Below are positions 15,742-23,811 of a stretch of 64,000 nucleotides of DNA, piece by piece. The translations under genes and the position numbers were made by a program. Under the pieces are notes generated by a model, which saw only the letters and a list, made by a program, of their open reading frames with translations, was not told the origin of the DNA and did no database searches. The stretch covers positions 1-64,000 of the forward strand of contig NZ_JBJURJ010000001.1 in assembly GCF_046098205.1 (NCBI RefSeq), read 5' to 3'. Numbering within the stretch: the first letter of the stretch is position 1; every line of letters begins with the position of its first letter. This DNA comes from Paenibacillus_AR mesotrionivorans (GTDB lineage Bacteria > Bacillota > Bacilli > Paenibacillales > NBRC-103111).

Positions 15742-16518
15742 ATGGTGAAGGGAATGGCGAATCCCAAGGTAGGACTGCAGCTGTACACGCTTCGCGATTT
15801 AACCAAAGATGATTTTCTGGGAACGATCCGCCAGGTAGCGGAAATCGGGTATGAAGCTGTGGAATTTGCCGGATTTTTCGGTTTTTCGGCCAAGGAAGTG
15901 AAAGCGGTATTAGATGAATGCGGTCTGGAAGCGCCTTCAGCTCATATTGGCATCAACTTTACCGATATGGCGTTAATGGAGGAAGGACTGAAGCAGCAGA
16001 TCGAATATGCCCAGGAGCTGGGACTGAAGCATATTATCACTCCCTGGTCCCCTTTCTCCGAGGTGCCGACAGAAGAGGAGCTGGACGAGCGTATCCGCTT
16101 CCTGACCCGGGCCGCGGAGCTGGTGAAGGAGGCCGGATTGCAATACGGCTACCATAACCATGCCTTCGAATTCAAAACCGTCAACGGTGAAACCATCATC
16201 GACCAGATGCTGGCCCGCATTCCGGCAGAACTGTTCACCATGCAGTTTGACCTGGGCTGGGTTCATAAGGGCGGTAAATCCCCTGCTGAATATATCAAGA
16301 AATATGCCGGGCGGGTTCCCCTGGTGCATATCAAGGACTTCGGCGACGGACGCGATGATACCGAGGTGGGCAACGGGGTTGTGGATTTCAAAAGTGTGTT
16401 CTCACTGGCCCAAGAAGCCGGCATCCAATATTACATTGTGGAGCAGGAGCAGTTTACCGGGTCCCCGCTGGACAGCATAAGAATCTCCCTGCAATATTTC
16501 CGCAACAACGGCATTTAA
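15742..16518 (+). CDS. Sugar phosphate isomerase/epimerase (xylose isomerase-like TIM barrel)
   Basis: A 258-residue AP-endonuclease-2-type TIM barrel, the family of inosose dehydratase-like and hydroxypyruvate isomerase-like enzymes. The opening KVGLQLYTLRDLTKDDF is typical. Metal ligands of the family are visible: Glu in YEAVEFAGF, His in YHNHAFEF, Asp in MQFDLGWVHKGG, His in VPLVHIKDF and Glu in YYIVEQEQF. Such enzymes interconvert sugars or inositol derivatives; the exact substrate is unknown. It is monocistronic. The start is not certain: ATG at 15742 and ATG at 15754 are both possible, and the AAGGGA before the second is too close to it. Confidence 0.87.
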   Translation: MVKGMANPKVGLQLYTLRDLTKDDFLGTIRQVAEIGYEAVEFAGFFGFSAKEVKAVLDECGLEAPSAHIGINFTDMALMEEGLKQQIEYAQELGLKHIITPWSPFSEVPTEEELDERIRFLTRAAELVKEAGLQYGYHNHAFEFKTVNGETIIDQMLARIPAELFTMQFDLGWVHKGGKSPAEYIKKYAGRVPLVHIKDFGDGRDDTEVGNGVVDFKSVFSLAQEAGIQYYIVEQEQFTGSPLDSIRISLQYFRNNGI

Positions 16519-16550
16519 TACGAAACACATCCAAACCTCATCACAAGAAA

Positions 16551-16592
16551 AAAATACCGGAAAGCGGACCTGGGGCCGTTATCCGGTATTTG
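16551..16592. terminator. Bidirectional terminator
   Basis: AAATACCGGAAAGCGG and CCGTTATCCGGTATTT form a long stem between the converging isomerase and LysE-type genes, with A and T tracts on both sides. Confidence 0.85.
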
Positions 16593-16614
16593 CTTTTGCC
16601 TACCCTTCATTTCC

Positions 16615-17244
16615 TTATGTGCGGCTTGCTCCAAGCAGCTTCAGTCCCAACCCCACAAAAATGACGCCCGTCACCTTGTTCAGGTATTTGCCGAATTGGC
16701 TTTGGCGCAGCCACTTGGTCATGAAGTCGGATACCACCACCAGCAGCATACACCACAGTGTCCCGGTTGTAATGAAGGTCAGCCCGAGAATCAGGAACGG
16801 GAGTGCGCCGTAGGTTTGGTCGGCACTGACGAACTGGGGCAGGAAAGCCAGATAGAACAAGGCCACCTTGGGATTCAACACATTGGTCAGGAGGCCTTGA
16901 AGATAAATCTTGCGCAGCCCTTCCTTGGGCATAACACCCGATTCCATGGCAGGATTTTCCCTGCTGCGGATAGACTTGATCCCCAGGTAAACCAGATAAG
17001 CAGCGCCGATCCACTTGATCAGGTTAAAGGCCAAAGCGGAGTGCATCAGAATGGCGGACAACCCGAAGGCGGCAAAGGCCGTATGCACAAAAGCCCCCGA
17101 GATAATGCCGAACACGGACATCATACCTGCGGTTTTCCCTTGGGACATACATCTGCCGAAGATGTACAGGGTATCGCTGCCCGGTGTCATATTCAACAGA
17201 AGCCCCGATAATAAAAAGACCGTGTAATGCTCAACCCCCAACAT
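16615..17244 (-). CDS. LysE/RhtB-family amino-acid exporter
   Basis: A 209-residue membrane protein of the LysE superfamily. The family start is VFLLSGLLLNMTPGSDTLYI, containing the conserved NxTPGxD motif, followed by G(R)xxxG in FGRCMSQGKTAGMMSVFGII. About six hydrophobic segments are visible, with YLVYLGIKSIRS and GLLTNVLNPKVALFYLAFLP as in RhtB proteins. The family exports amino acids such as lysine, threonine or homoserine lactones by proton antiport. It is the last gene of the hprK-GH43 operon (30 bases after the GNAT gene), though it may be transcribed separately. A GGGAGGGGG ribosome site precedes the ATG. Confidence 0.88.
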   Translation of the reverse strand: MLGVEHYTVFLLSGLLLNMTPGSDTLYIFGRCMSQGKTAGMMSVFGIISGAFVHTAFAAFGLSAILMHSALAFNLIKWIGAAYLVYLGIKSIRSRENPAMESGVMPKEGLRKIYLQGLLTNVLNPKVALFYLAFLPQFVSADQTYGALPFLILGLTFITTGTLWCMLLVVVSDFMTKWLRQSQFGKYLNKVTGVIFVGLGLKLLGASRT

Positions 17245-17274
17245 AATGCCGCCCCCTCCCTGCCCAGGATTCCC

Positions 17275-17727
17275 CTATACCAGCATATAATAGTGGAAAA
17301 ATTCCTCATCCTGCACATATCCGTGCTCCAAATATACCTTTTGAGCCCGCAGGTTGGTCACCTGGGTAGCGATTTCAAGCCCTTTGGACTTGGTGAGAAC
17401 GGCAAATTCCTGCGCAGCCTCCAGAAGACCCTTGCCTACCTGCTTACTGCGGTGGGATTCACGCACATAGAGGTCATTCAACAGCCAGATGCGTTTCATG
17501 GAGACGGAGGAAAACAACGGATAGAGCTGCATAAAGCCTACTGCCGTTCCGTCAGCTTCATCCCTGGCTAAGAAAATAACGGATTCCCCATGCTCCAAAC
17601 GGTCAAACAGGAAAGCCTTGGCTCCCTCCAAATCGCTTTCCTGACCGTAAAACACCCGGTATTCATCGAACAAAACGGCTGCTTCATCCAGCTCACGGAT
17701 TGTAGCTTGGGCAATCGTCACACTCAT
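17275..17727 (-). CDS. GNAT-family N-acetyltransferase
   Basis: A 150-residue acetyltransferase. Residues 1-25 (VTIAQATIRELDEAAVLFDEY) and YRVFYGQESDLEGAKAFL are typical of small GNATs. Motif A is LNDLYVRESHRSKQVGKGLL (Arg-x-x-x-x-Gly-x-Gly variant) and motif B NLRAQKVYLEHGYVQDEEF. The substrate is unknown. Its ATG overlaps the stop of the upstream 219-residue gene by four bases, so the two are translationally coupled. Confidence 0.82.
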   Translation of the reverse strand: MSVTIAQATIRELDEAAVLFDEYRVFYGQESDLEGAKAFLFDRLEHGESVIFLARDEADGTAVGFMQLYPLFSSVSMKRIWLLNDLYVRESHRSKQVGKGLLEAAQEFAVLTKSKGLEIATQVTNLRAQKVYLEHGYVQDEEFFHYYMLV

Positions 17728-18383
17728 ACCTGCTCCTCCGTTTCATAGAACGCAAACAGCGTCTCCACCGGCTTGAAATACAGATGCCCATCCTCCCACG
17801 CTTGGAAATGCAGATCCATCCGGGAATCGGTCCAGGTGGCTGGAGTTCCTTTGGTGTTCAGCTTCCGCGGCAATACGGGCTCCTCCACCACAGCGGGAAA
17901 CTCCTGATAGCCGAACAGCAGATTTTCATGCATGGCGATAATCTCATATTTGGGACCGAAGAAGGCATGCTCCTCCTGAAGCTGGTAGTGGTAATAAATA
18001 TAGCTGGCCATCATCTCCGGAAGCAGATGCGCCACTCTGCCCACTCTCCGCTCCACAGGCGCCTTCCGCCGCCAATGCTCCGGGCTTTCCGGCGCGTTAA
18101 AGTGGAACACATCGATCATCTGGATCCAGCTTCTCGGTTTGTCTGCCCCCGGCCAAGCCTCCAGCACCTGCTCCATACCGGCAAACCATCTGTCCGGGTG
18201 AAACGCCTCATTCAAACATTCATAATACAGGAATACAGAACGCTTCCAGCGGTGCCCGGTGAGGGTCATCAACAGCCCGTCTGCCATATCCCTGCGGACG
18301 GCATTCAGCCGCTGGCGGAACAGCTCCAGCCCTTCCTCTTCATGTCCTTCCTTCAACTGCGCCCGATAGATGCAACGAATCAT
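17724..18383 (-). CDS. Conserved hypothetical protein in the hprK-GH43 operon
   Basis: A 219-residue soluble protein without signal peptide or membrane helix. It opens MIRCIYRAQLKEGHEEEGLELF, reminiscent of the first strand of a ferredoxin-like alpha/beta barrel. Aromatic, Tyr/Trp-rich stretches follow (SVFLYYECLNEAFHPDRWF, MMASYIYYHYQLQEEHAFF) and it ends LYFKPVETLFAFYETEEQ. The fold suggests two degenerate dimeric barrel halves, but no family was recognised. The position directly after a GH43-like gene (24-base gap) suggests a role in carbohydrate metabolism. GAGGAGCTTGAAAC precedes the ATG. Confidence 0.65.
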   Translation of the reverse strand: MIRCIYRAQLKEGHEEEGLELFRQRLNAVRRDMADGLLMTLTGHRWKRSVFLYYECLNEAFHPDRWFAGMEQVLEAWPGADKPRSWIQMIDVFHFNAPESPEHWRRKAPVERRVGRVAHLLPEMMASYIYYHYQLQEEHAFFGPKYEIIAMHENLLFGYQEFPAVVEEPVLPRKLNTKGTPATWTDSRMDLHFQAWEDGHLYFKPVETLFAFYETEEQV

Positions 18384-18407
18384 GTTTCAAGCTCCTCGTC
18401 TAGTTTT

Positions 18408-19358
18408 TTAAGATTGTTCCGGAACCGGCAGGCAGACCGGCGGAATGTCCCGGCGGCAAACCAGTTGGCCATCCTCTACCACCAATTCAGCCGCTTGAAT
18501 AGAGCTGCGCCTGCCTTCATATCCATTATCCACACCCGGAACCCGTCCGGGATGGGTAAAGTAGAAAATCCAGGCCCGTTCTCCCACCGCCACAACATCC
18601 GCATGGAAGCCGAATCCCCGGTCATCCTCCCGGCTGCCGGACTCGGCCAGAATCTGCCCGTTCCGCTCCCAATGCTCCAGATCCGCCGAGCGGTAAACCC
18701 CCTGCCCTTTCCACTCATCCACTATCATCCAGTAGGAGCCGCCCAAGGAAAACACGTTGGCCCCTTCATGAGCATGGGTCTCCATAACCGGTCCTGTTAC
18801 CCGCCAGGTATACAAATCCTCCGAATCCGCGGCATAGGTATGGGAGCCGTTGGCCTCATCTTTGTACCACATCCGGAAGCCACCGCCGGGCAGCTCCTCC
18901 ACGCAGGCGTCAATTACCCTGTCCGAGCTTAACGCCAGCTTGGCTTCGAACTGCCACGCCAGCAGATCGGCACTGGTATAATGGAGAATTTCCCGCTTGT
19001 GGCCGGCCCATTGGATGGGAACCCCCTGAATATAGCTGACGTACATATGGTATAACCCGTTATTGTAGATGATTTCCGGTGCCCAGAAGGTATTGCGGCC
19101 CCACTCCACATCCAGCCCCTCCAGGATGCCTCTGTACAGCCAGCTTTGTCCGCCGTCCCGGGACACGGCCACACCCAAATCCGTGCCGTGCACCCAAGCT
19201 ACTCCCGCACCCTCCGCCGTCGCCCGGCGGTTGGTATACACCATCCACCATTCCTTCAGCTCCCGGTTCCACACCATCACCGGATCAGCCGCTCCGTCAT
19301 AGATGGGATCGCGGAACAAGGGGGCTTTCATGCTGTTTTGCGCAGGCTGCAGGCTCAT
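18408..19358 (-). CDS. GH43-like five-bladed beta-propeller glycosidase
   Basis: A 316-residue protein without a signal peptide, so probably cytoplasmic. The N-terminal FRDPIYDGAADPVMVWNREL carries the Asp typical of the GH43/GH32/GH68 clan. NTFWAPEIIYNNGLYHMYVS is the classic GH43 blade motif, DRVIDACVEELPGGGFRMWY holds the central Asp, and ETHAHEGANVFSLGGSYWMI carries the probable acid Glu. The family acts on arabinose- or xylose-containing glycans or oligosaccharides. No carbohydrate-binding domain is present, so short imported substrates are likely. The ATG at 19358 overlaps the stop codon of the HPr-kinase-like gene by four bases, an unusual coupling of a regulator kinase and a glycosidase. 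Confidence 0.82.
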   Translation of the reverse strand: MSLQPAQNSMKAPLFRDPIYDGAADPVMVWNRELKEWWMVYTNRRATAEGAGVAWVHGTDLGVAVSRDGGQSWLYRGILEGLDVEWGRNTFWAPEIIYNNGLYHMYVSYIQGVPIQWAGHKREILHYTSADLLAWQFEAKLALSSDRVIDACVEELPGGGFRMWYKDEANGSHTYAADSEDLYTWRVTGPVMETHAHEGANVFSLGGSYWMIVDEWKGQGVYRSADLEHWERNGQILAESGSREDDRGFGFHADVVAVGERAWIFYFTHPGRVPGVDNGYEGRRSSIQAAELVVEDGQLVCRRDIPPVCLPVPEQS

Positions 19359-20266
19359 TCGTCCATCTCCAGTCGTTTCAGGAAGTCATTCATGGCGCTG
19401 TATCCCTGCTGGCGCAAGTACCAGTTGTTGGCGGCAGCCTCAACCAGACCCGCAACATCGCGGCCGGGCTGCAGTTGGATTTCGATATGGGGAATGGCAA
19501 TATCCATATACTCGGTAAATTTGGTTTCCAGCTCCAGATCATTGTTCAGGGCATTGTCCTGCCACTTGGTCAGTTCAATGTCCAGCACCACCCGGGTCTC
19601 ATCCTGGAAGGCGCTGCGCCCGTAGAGGCGGGACACATTAATCAGACCGATGCTGCGCAGGGCGAGGAATTCCTTGGTTTTGCCGTCGTGGGTGCCGAGG
19701 AGAGTTTCCGGCCCGGTTTTTTTGAGGACCACCACATCGTCGGCCACCAGCCTGTGTCCCCTGCGGATCAGGGTATGGGCGGTTTCGCTTTTGCCTACGC
19801 CGGACTTGCCGCGCAGCAGAATGCCGATGCCGGACACGTTCACACAGACCCCGTGTACTGTCATTTGCGGCGCCATCAGCTTGCCTAAATAGGAATTGGC
19901 CAGCTCCTGGAATTTCTTGGTGCGCAGAGGAGTCCGCAGAAGAGGAATATTCTCCTCCTCACAATATTTGATCAGATATTTCAGCCCCTCCTGGTTCCAT
20001 GTGACCACGAAGCAAGGCGGATGATACTTGACGATATTGCCGATGCGGACATTCCGTTCCTCTTCCGATAAGGTATGTAAATAGTTGATTTCCTTTTGTC
20101 CGAGAAGCTGGATATGATCCTGGGAAAAAAAATCAAAATAACCCACGAATTCCAATCCCGGCCGATGAACCTCCGGCTTCGGGATCGCCCGGTTTAATTG
20201 GGAAGGTCCCGCCAGTACCTCCAGCCCGAATTTTTCCACCAAATCCTTGACCACAATGCTGTTCAT
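19355..20266 (-). CDS. Divergent HPr kinase/phosphorylase homologue
   Basis: A 303-residue HprK-type protein. The N-terminal domain (VVKDLVEKFGLEVLAGPSQLNR) and the P-loop domain are complete: His in TVHGVCVNVSG (residue 138), GKSGVGKSETA (153-163) and RRGHRLVADD (169-177, with the two Asp). Canonical enzymes bifunctionally phosphorylate and dephosphorylate Ser46 of HPr or Crh to drive CcpA repression. Two changes stand out. The P-loop GDSG is GKSG. The second signature ExRGxGxxNV is ALRSIGLINV, so the conserved Glu and Gly are replaced by Ala and Ser, and kinase/phosphorylase balance may be altered. The housekeeping hprK normally sits with lgt; here it is coupled to a GH43 gene, suggesting a paralogue. 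The ATG at 20266 follows GGGAGGA; a longer frame reaches 20317. Confidence 0.87.
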   Translation of the reverse strand: MNSIVVKDLVEKFGLEVLAGPSQLNRAIPKPEVHRPGLEFVGYFDFFSQDHIQLLGQKEINYLHTLSEEERNVRIGNIVKYHPPCFVVTWNQEGLKYLIKYCEEENIPLLRTPLRTKKFQELANSYLGKLMAPQMTVHGVCVNVSGIGILLRGKSGVGKSETAHTLIRRGHRLVADDVVVLKKTGPETLLGTHDGKTKEFLALRSIGLINVSRLYGRSAFQDETRVVLDIELTKWQDNALNNDLELETKFTEYMDIAIPHIEIQLQPGRDVAGLVEAAANNWYLRQQGYSAMNDFLKRLEMDE

Positions 20267-20387
20267 TCTTCTGCCAATCCTCCCGACTGATCTGATACTG
20301 CCTGCCGTTCTCCGCAAAGAACAGCGTATACTATCTATGTTCTATTCGACTTTTTGCGCCAATCCCCTTCCGGTTCAAAAAGAAAAC

Positions 20388-20417
20388 AAAAAAAGCTTCA
20401 TGTGCGAAGCTTTTTGT
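20388..20417 (-). terminator. Terminator of the amino-acid ABC operon
   Basis: Arms AAAAGCTTC and GAAGCTTTT around a six-base loop are followed by a T-run on the minus strand, 25 bases after the last permease gene. Confidence 0.85.
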
Positions 20418-20439
20418 TGTGACAAGGTAATGGGAAGAG

Positions 20440-21090
20440 TTAGATATGCTTGGCCTCCAGCCTTCGGGCAGTGATGGAGAGCACATAATTGACGGTAAAG
20501 TACAAAACAGCGGCCAGCAGCATGGTCGGAATGGCATAGGCGAATTTTTGCCCGTTGACAATCTGCACATTATGCATAAGCTCCGGCAGCGAGATAATCA
20601 CCGCCAGACTGGTATCCTTGAGCAGGGAAATAAACTGGCTGACCATAGGCGGGGACATCCGCCGAAGTGCCTGGGGCAGGGTAATATGCAGCAGGGCTTG
20701 CATGTAACTCAGGCCTGAGGAGCGGGCCGCTTCAATCTGGCCCTTGTTGATGGAGGTCAGACCGCCCCGGACAATCTCCGAAATCATCGCCCCTTCGAAT
20801 ACCGTCAATGCCAGGATTGCCGACCAATAGATCCCCAGCTTGATACCCAGCTGCGGGAGCACCATATACGCGAAAAAGATAAGCAGCAATAAGGGCAGGT
20901 TCCGGATGGTATCCACCACAACCGCAACCGCATGATACACGCCGGGAATACGGGTATACCGCAACACCCCAAGCACCAGACCCAGTACAAAGCTAAGGAT
21001 GATCGCTACCACCGAGATCCAGACCGTGGTCCAAAAGCCTTCCATAATAAAAGACAGGTTATCTCCCGAATAAGCTCCTATAAAATCCAT
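20440..21090 (-). CDS. glnP: Amino-acid ABC transporter permease (second)
   Basis: A 216-residue inner-membrane permease of the His/Glu/Gln/Arg group (GlnP/HisM). About five hydrophobic segments are visible. The ABC-interaction (EAA) loop is GGLTSINKGQIEAARSSGLSY followed by LPQALRRMSPP. It lies 15 bases after the partner permease gene and ends at the terminator. The glutamine/glutamate assignment rests on the operon content and its GlnR-type operator, so the symbol is tentative. A GAGGAGGACGCATC ribosome site precedes the ATG. Confidence 0.88.
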   Translation of the reverse strand: MDFIGAYSGDNLSFIMEGFWTTVWISVVAIILSFVLGLVLGVLRYTRIPGVYHAVAVVVDTIRNLPLLLLIFFAYMVLPQLGIKLGIYWSAILALTVFEGAMISEIVRGGLTSINKGQIEAARSSGLSYMQALLHITLPQALRRMSPPMVSQFISLLKDTSLAVIISLPELMHNVQIVNGQKFAYAIPTMLLAAVLYFTVNYVLSITARRLEAKHI

Positions 21091-21105
21091 GATGCGTCCT
21101 CCTCT

Positions 21106-21765
21106 CTATGAGCTTCTGGCAAAACGCCGCTCCAGATAATGAATGCCGAAGCTTAAGGGAACGGTCAGCACCAGATAGAACAAGGCCACCAGGGAATAAA
21201 CCGTCAACGGCAGAAAAGTATCCGAATTGATCAGGTCCGCATAATACATCAGATCCATTCCGCTGACGACCGCCAGGATAGACGAATTCTTCACCAGGTT
21301 CAGAAACTGGTTGCCCATAGATGGAGTTGCGATCTTAATAGCCTGGGGCAAAATCACATGGAACATCGTCTGGTTATACGTCAGACCTGTAGCCCGTGCA
21401 GCCTCACTCTGTCCCTTGGGGATGGACTGGATACCGGCCCGTATACATTCGGCAATAAAAGCGGCTGTATATACCGTCAGACCCAAGGTTCCCGACACAA
21501 ACCCGTCCAAAGGCACACCCAGGGAGGCAGGCCCGTAATAAAAAATATACACCACCAGCAAAAGGGGGATATTGCGGATAAACTCCACAAAGCCTGTTCC
21601 CAGCCAATTCAATGCCTTAACCGGGGCAATCCGCATCACGGCAATGACCGCTCCCAATAAAAAGCTGGCCACTAACGCGATCAGGCTGATCTGGATGGTA
21701 TTGACGAAACCCTCGAAGAAACGGTCCCAGTGTTTGAACAACACATCAATATCGAACTTTGCCAT
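21106..21765 (-). CDS. glnM: Amino-acid ABC transporter permease (first)
   Basis: A 219-residue permease of the same group as the downstream gene. The opening helix is NTIQISLIALVASFLLGAVI, and GFVEFIRNIPLLLVVYIFYY is the family motif for the second helix. The EAA loop reads AGIQSIPKGQSEAARATGLT with LPQAIKIATPSMGN after it. Two different permeases imply a heterodimeric channel. It follows the substrate-binding protein gene after a 75-base spacer with a strong hairpin that probably lowers permease expression relative to the binding protein. The symbol is tentative. Confidence 0.88.
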   Translation of the reverse strand: MAKFDIDVLFKHWDRFFEGFVNTIQISLIALVASFLLGAVIAVMRIAPVKALNWLGTGFVEFIRNIPLLLVVYIFYYGPASLGVPLDGFVSGTLGLTVYTAAFIAECIRAGIQSIPKGQSEAARATGLTYNQTMFHVILPQAIKIATPSMGNQFLNLVKNSSILAVVSGMDLMYYADLINSDTFLPLTVYSLVALFYLVLTVPLSFGIHYLERRFARSS

Positions 21766-21791
21766 AGCGCTTCTCTCCTAACTGCAGATGT

Positions 21792-21831
21792 GTCAAAAGG
21801 GATAAGCGGCAAGCCACCTATCCCTTTTGAC
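21792..21831 (-). other. Intercistronic stem-loop between binding-protein and permease genes
   Basis: Perfect 13-base arms GTCAAAAGGGATA and TATCCCTTTTGAC surround a 14-base loop. There is no following T-run, so it probably protects the 3' end of the binding-protein message from exonucleases, giving more binding protein than permease. Confidence 0.75.
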
Positions 21832-21840
21832 GTACCGGCA

Positions 21841-22722
21841 TTATTTGGCCGGCTTCACACCCATCCAGGATTCGTACAGCTTGTCGTAGTCGCCGCTTTT
21901 TTTCATGTCGCCCAGAAGCTGGTTAACTACGCCCGCAAAGCCGGTGTCACCCTTGGGCATAGCGATTCCGTAAGGCTCATCGGTGAAGGTCCCGCCTACA
22001 ACCTCGTAGTTGGCATCCTGCTTCATCATGCCGAACAGAATGGCATTGTCCGTGGTCAGCGCAACGCCTTGGCCTGCCTTCAGAGCAGTGAATGCGTCCT
22101 GATAGTTCTCAAACTCCAGAATGGTGGCATCCGGCACCTTCTGGCGGATGTTGGTGGCCGAGGTGGAGCCCTTCACTGCAAGAACCTTGTCGCCCTTCTT
22201 CAGGTCAGCCACACTCTTCAGGGGACTGCCCTTCTTCACCAGGATGGATTGGCCGGCCATGAAGTAAATGTCGCTGAATTCCACCTGCTGCTTCCGCTCC
22301 TCGGTAATGGTCATGGTGGCGATAATCAGGTCGATCTCACCGTTTTGCAGCATGGGAATCCGGGTTTTGGAGGTAACCTCCTTCAGCTCCAGCTTGTTTT
22401 CGTCACCAAGGATCTTCTTGGCGATAGCCTTGGCAATATCGATATCGAAGCCCTCTACCTTGCCGGTAGACGGATTTTTCAGGCCGAACAGGTTGGTATC
22501 GAACTTCACGCCGGCAACCAGCTTACCGCGTTTTTTGATGGCGTCAATGGTTTTGCTGTCAATCTTCGCCTCCGGCGATGCGGCAGCAGCCGTACTTGCC
22601 GTTCCGGCGCTGGGTGCTGCGGATGCGGCGGTTTCTTCCGTTTTTTCACCGCAGGCAGTTAGCACCAGCATCATGAGCAGCATGAGTGCCAATCCAATAT
22701 GAAACCCTCTCCACTTGTTCAT
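21841..22722 (-). CDS. glnH: Glutamine-type amino-acid ABC transporter substrate-binding lipoprotein
   Basis: A 293-residue exported lipoprotein. A signal peptide ends in the lipobox LVLTACGE (Cys near residue 24), followed by an Ala/Glu/Ser-rich linker. The SBP family 3 domain is evident: VAGVKFDTNLFGLKNPSTGK, GFDIDIAKAIAKKILGDENK (the ExDhhxxh signature region), NGEIDLIIATMTITEERKQQ with the ligand-binding Arg, and the C-terminal YGIAMPKGDTGFAGVVNQLL. It captures an amino acid, most likely glutamine or glutamate, outside the membrane. AAAGGGAGACG precedes the ATG. It follows the ATPase gene by 44 bases. Confidence 0.9.
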   Translation of the reverse strand: MNKWRGFHIGLALMLLMMLVLTACGEKTEETAASAAPSAGTASTAAAASPEAKIDSKTIDAIKKRGKLVAGVKFDTNLFGLKNPSTGKVEGFDIDIAKAIAKKILGDENKLELKEVTSKTRIPMLQNGEIDLIIATMTITEERKQQVEFSDIYFMAGQSILVKKGSPLKSVADLKKGDKVLAVKGSTSATNIRQKVPDATILEFENYQDAFTALKAGQGVALTTDNAILFGMMKQDANYEVVGGTFTDEPYGIAMPKGDTGFAGVVNQLLGDMKKSGDYDKLYESWMGVKPAK

Positions 22723-22766
22723 CGAAATCGTCTCCCTTTTATGTATATTGGATAACCGAAAAACCG

Positions 22767-23495
22767 TTAATGATGAAGCAGTCTGCCCAGGAACAGCTGC
22801 GCCCGCTCCTCCTTGGGATTGTCGAAGAACTCGGCGGCCGGTGCCTCCTCCACTATCTGCCCCTGATCCATAAAGACCACCCTGTCCGCTACCTCACGGG
22901 CAAAGCCCATTTCGTGGGTGACAATTACCATGGTCATGCCGTTATGCGTCAGGGAACGCATGACGTCCAGCACCTCCCCGATCATCTCCGGGTCCAGTGC
23001 AGAGGTGGGTTCATCGAACAGCATCAGCTCCGGATTCATCGCCAGCCCCCGGGCTATGGCCACACGCTGCTGCTGCCCGCCGGACAGCTCCGAGGGATAG
23101 CTTTGGGCTTTTTCGGCAATACCGACCTTCTCCAAGTACAACATGGCTGTTTTCTGCGCCTCTTCCTTGGATACGCCCAGTACCTTGGTGGGAGCCAGCA
23201 CAATGTTGTCGATGACCTTCTTATGGGGATACAGGTTAAAATGCTGGAACACCATGCCGATGTTACGGCGGAAGGCATTGATGTCCACTTTTTTATCATG
23301 AAGCGGGACACCGTTCACCACCAGCTCGCCGTCGGTTATGGTCTCAAGGCGGTTGATGCACCGGAGCGCCGTGCTTTTCCCGGAGCCCGAAGGACCGATA
23401 ATCACCACCACCTCACCCTTCTGGATCGTGAGATTCACATTTTTCAACACATGGAATTTGCCGAAATATTTGTTCACGTTCTTGAATTCAATCAT
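22767..23495 (-). CDS. glnQ: Amino-acid ABC transporter ATP-binding protein
   Basis: A 242-residue ATPase of the GlnQ/HisP group. Walker A is GPSGSGKST, the Q-loop is MVFQHFNLYPHKKVIDNI, the signature is LSGGQQQRVAIARGL, Walker B is ELMLFDEPTSALDPEM and the H-loop is VIVTHEMGFAREVADR. It powers uptake through the two permeases downstream. The ATG at 23495 follows GGGGAGG by six bases; in-frame sequence to 23546 is not part of the family. It is the first gene of the operon, 104 bases downstream of a perfect GlnR/TnrA-type box. Confidence 0.93.
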   Translation of the reverse strand: MIEFKNVNKYFGKFHVLKNVNLTIQKGEVVVIIGPSGSGKSTALRCINRLETITDGELVVNGVPLHDKKVDINAFRRNIGMVFQHFNLYPHKKVIDNIVLAPTKVLGVSKEEAQKTAMLYLEKVGIAEKAQSYPSELSGGQQQRVAIARGLAMNPELMLFDEPTSALDPEMIGEVLDVMRSLTHNGMTMVIVTHEMGFAREVADRVVFMDQGQIVEEAPAAEFFDNPKEERAQLFLGRLLHH

Positions 23496-23598
23496 GCCGA
23501 ACCTCCCCTCTTTTTCTGTTTTATTCCGTCTATGTTTATTAGACATGTGAAGATTACCGTTATATTACACGCATTCCCTTAAAAGATCAACCACTTGA

Positions 23599-23615
23599 TG
23601 TTATGTTTATTAACA
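23599..23615. promoter_or_regulatory. GlnR/TnrA operator upstream of the amino-acid ABC operon
   Basis: TGTTA-TGTTTAT-TAACA matches TGTNA-N7-TNACA exactly on both strands. A related but imperfect copy, CTATGTTTATTAGACA, lies at 23530-23546, about 70 bases nearer the gene. GlnR and TnrA control nitrogen-assimilation genes in Bacilli, so regulation by nitrogen supply is expected. The rest of the 316-base gap 23496-23811 is A/T-rich; a 21-base dyad (GGAAATG...CATTTCC, 23775-23795) precedes the ribosome site of the plus-strand gene. Confidence 0.75.
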
Positions 23616-23811
23616 TGTTTCTGAAAAATTCGAAATTTGGTTAAATTTATTGGAACATTTTTGTATTGTGTGGAAGGTAATCGGACATGCACAAATTTAT
23701 CATGCCGTCAACCATAATTAGGCAGCTGGTCCGGGAAATTGGCGGACGTGGAGAATATAGTGGGAATGAGAACCGGAAATGGCATGATCATTTCCAGACA
23801 GGAGGTAATCA

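Noticed and set aside
17784..18932. 382-codon plus-strand open frame
   Set aside because: It runs antisense to the 219-residue and GH43-like genes, has no ribosome site and no recognisable domain.
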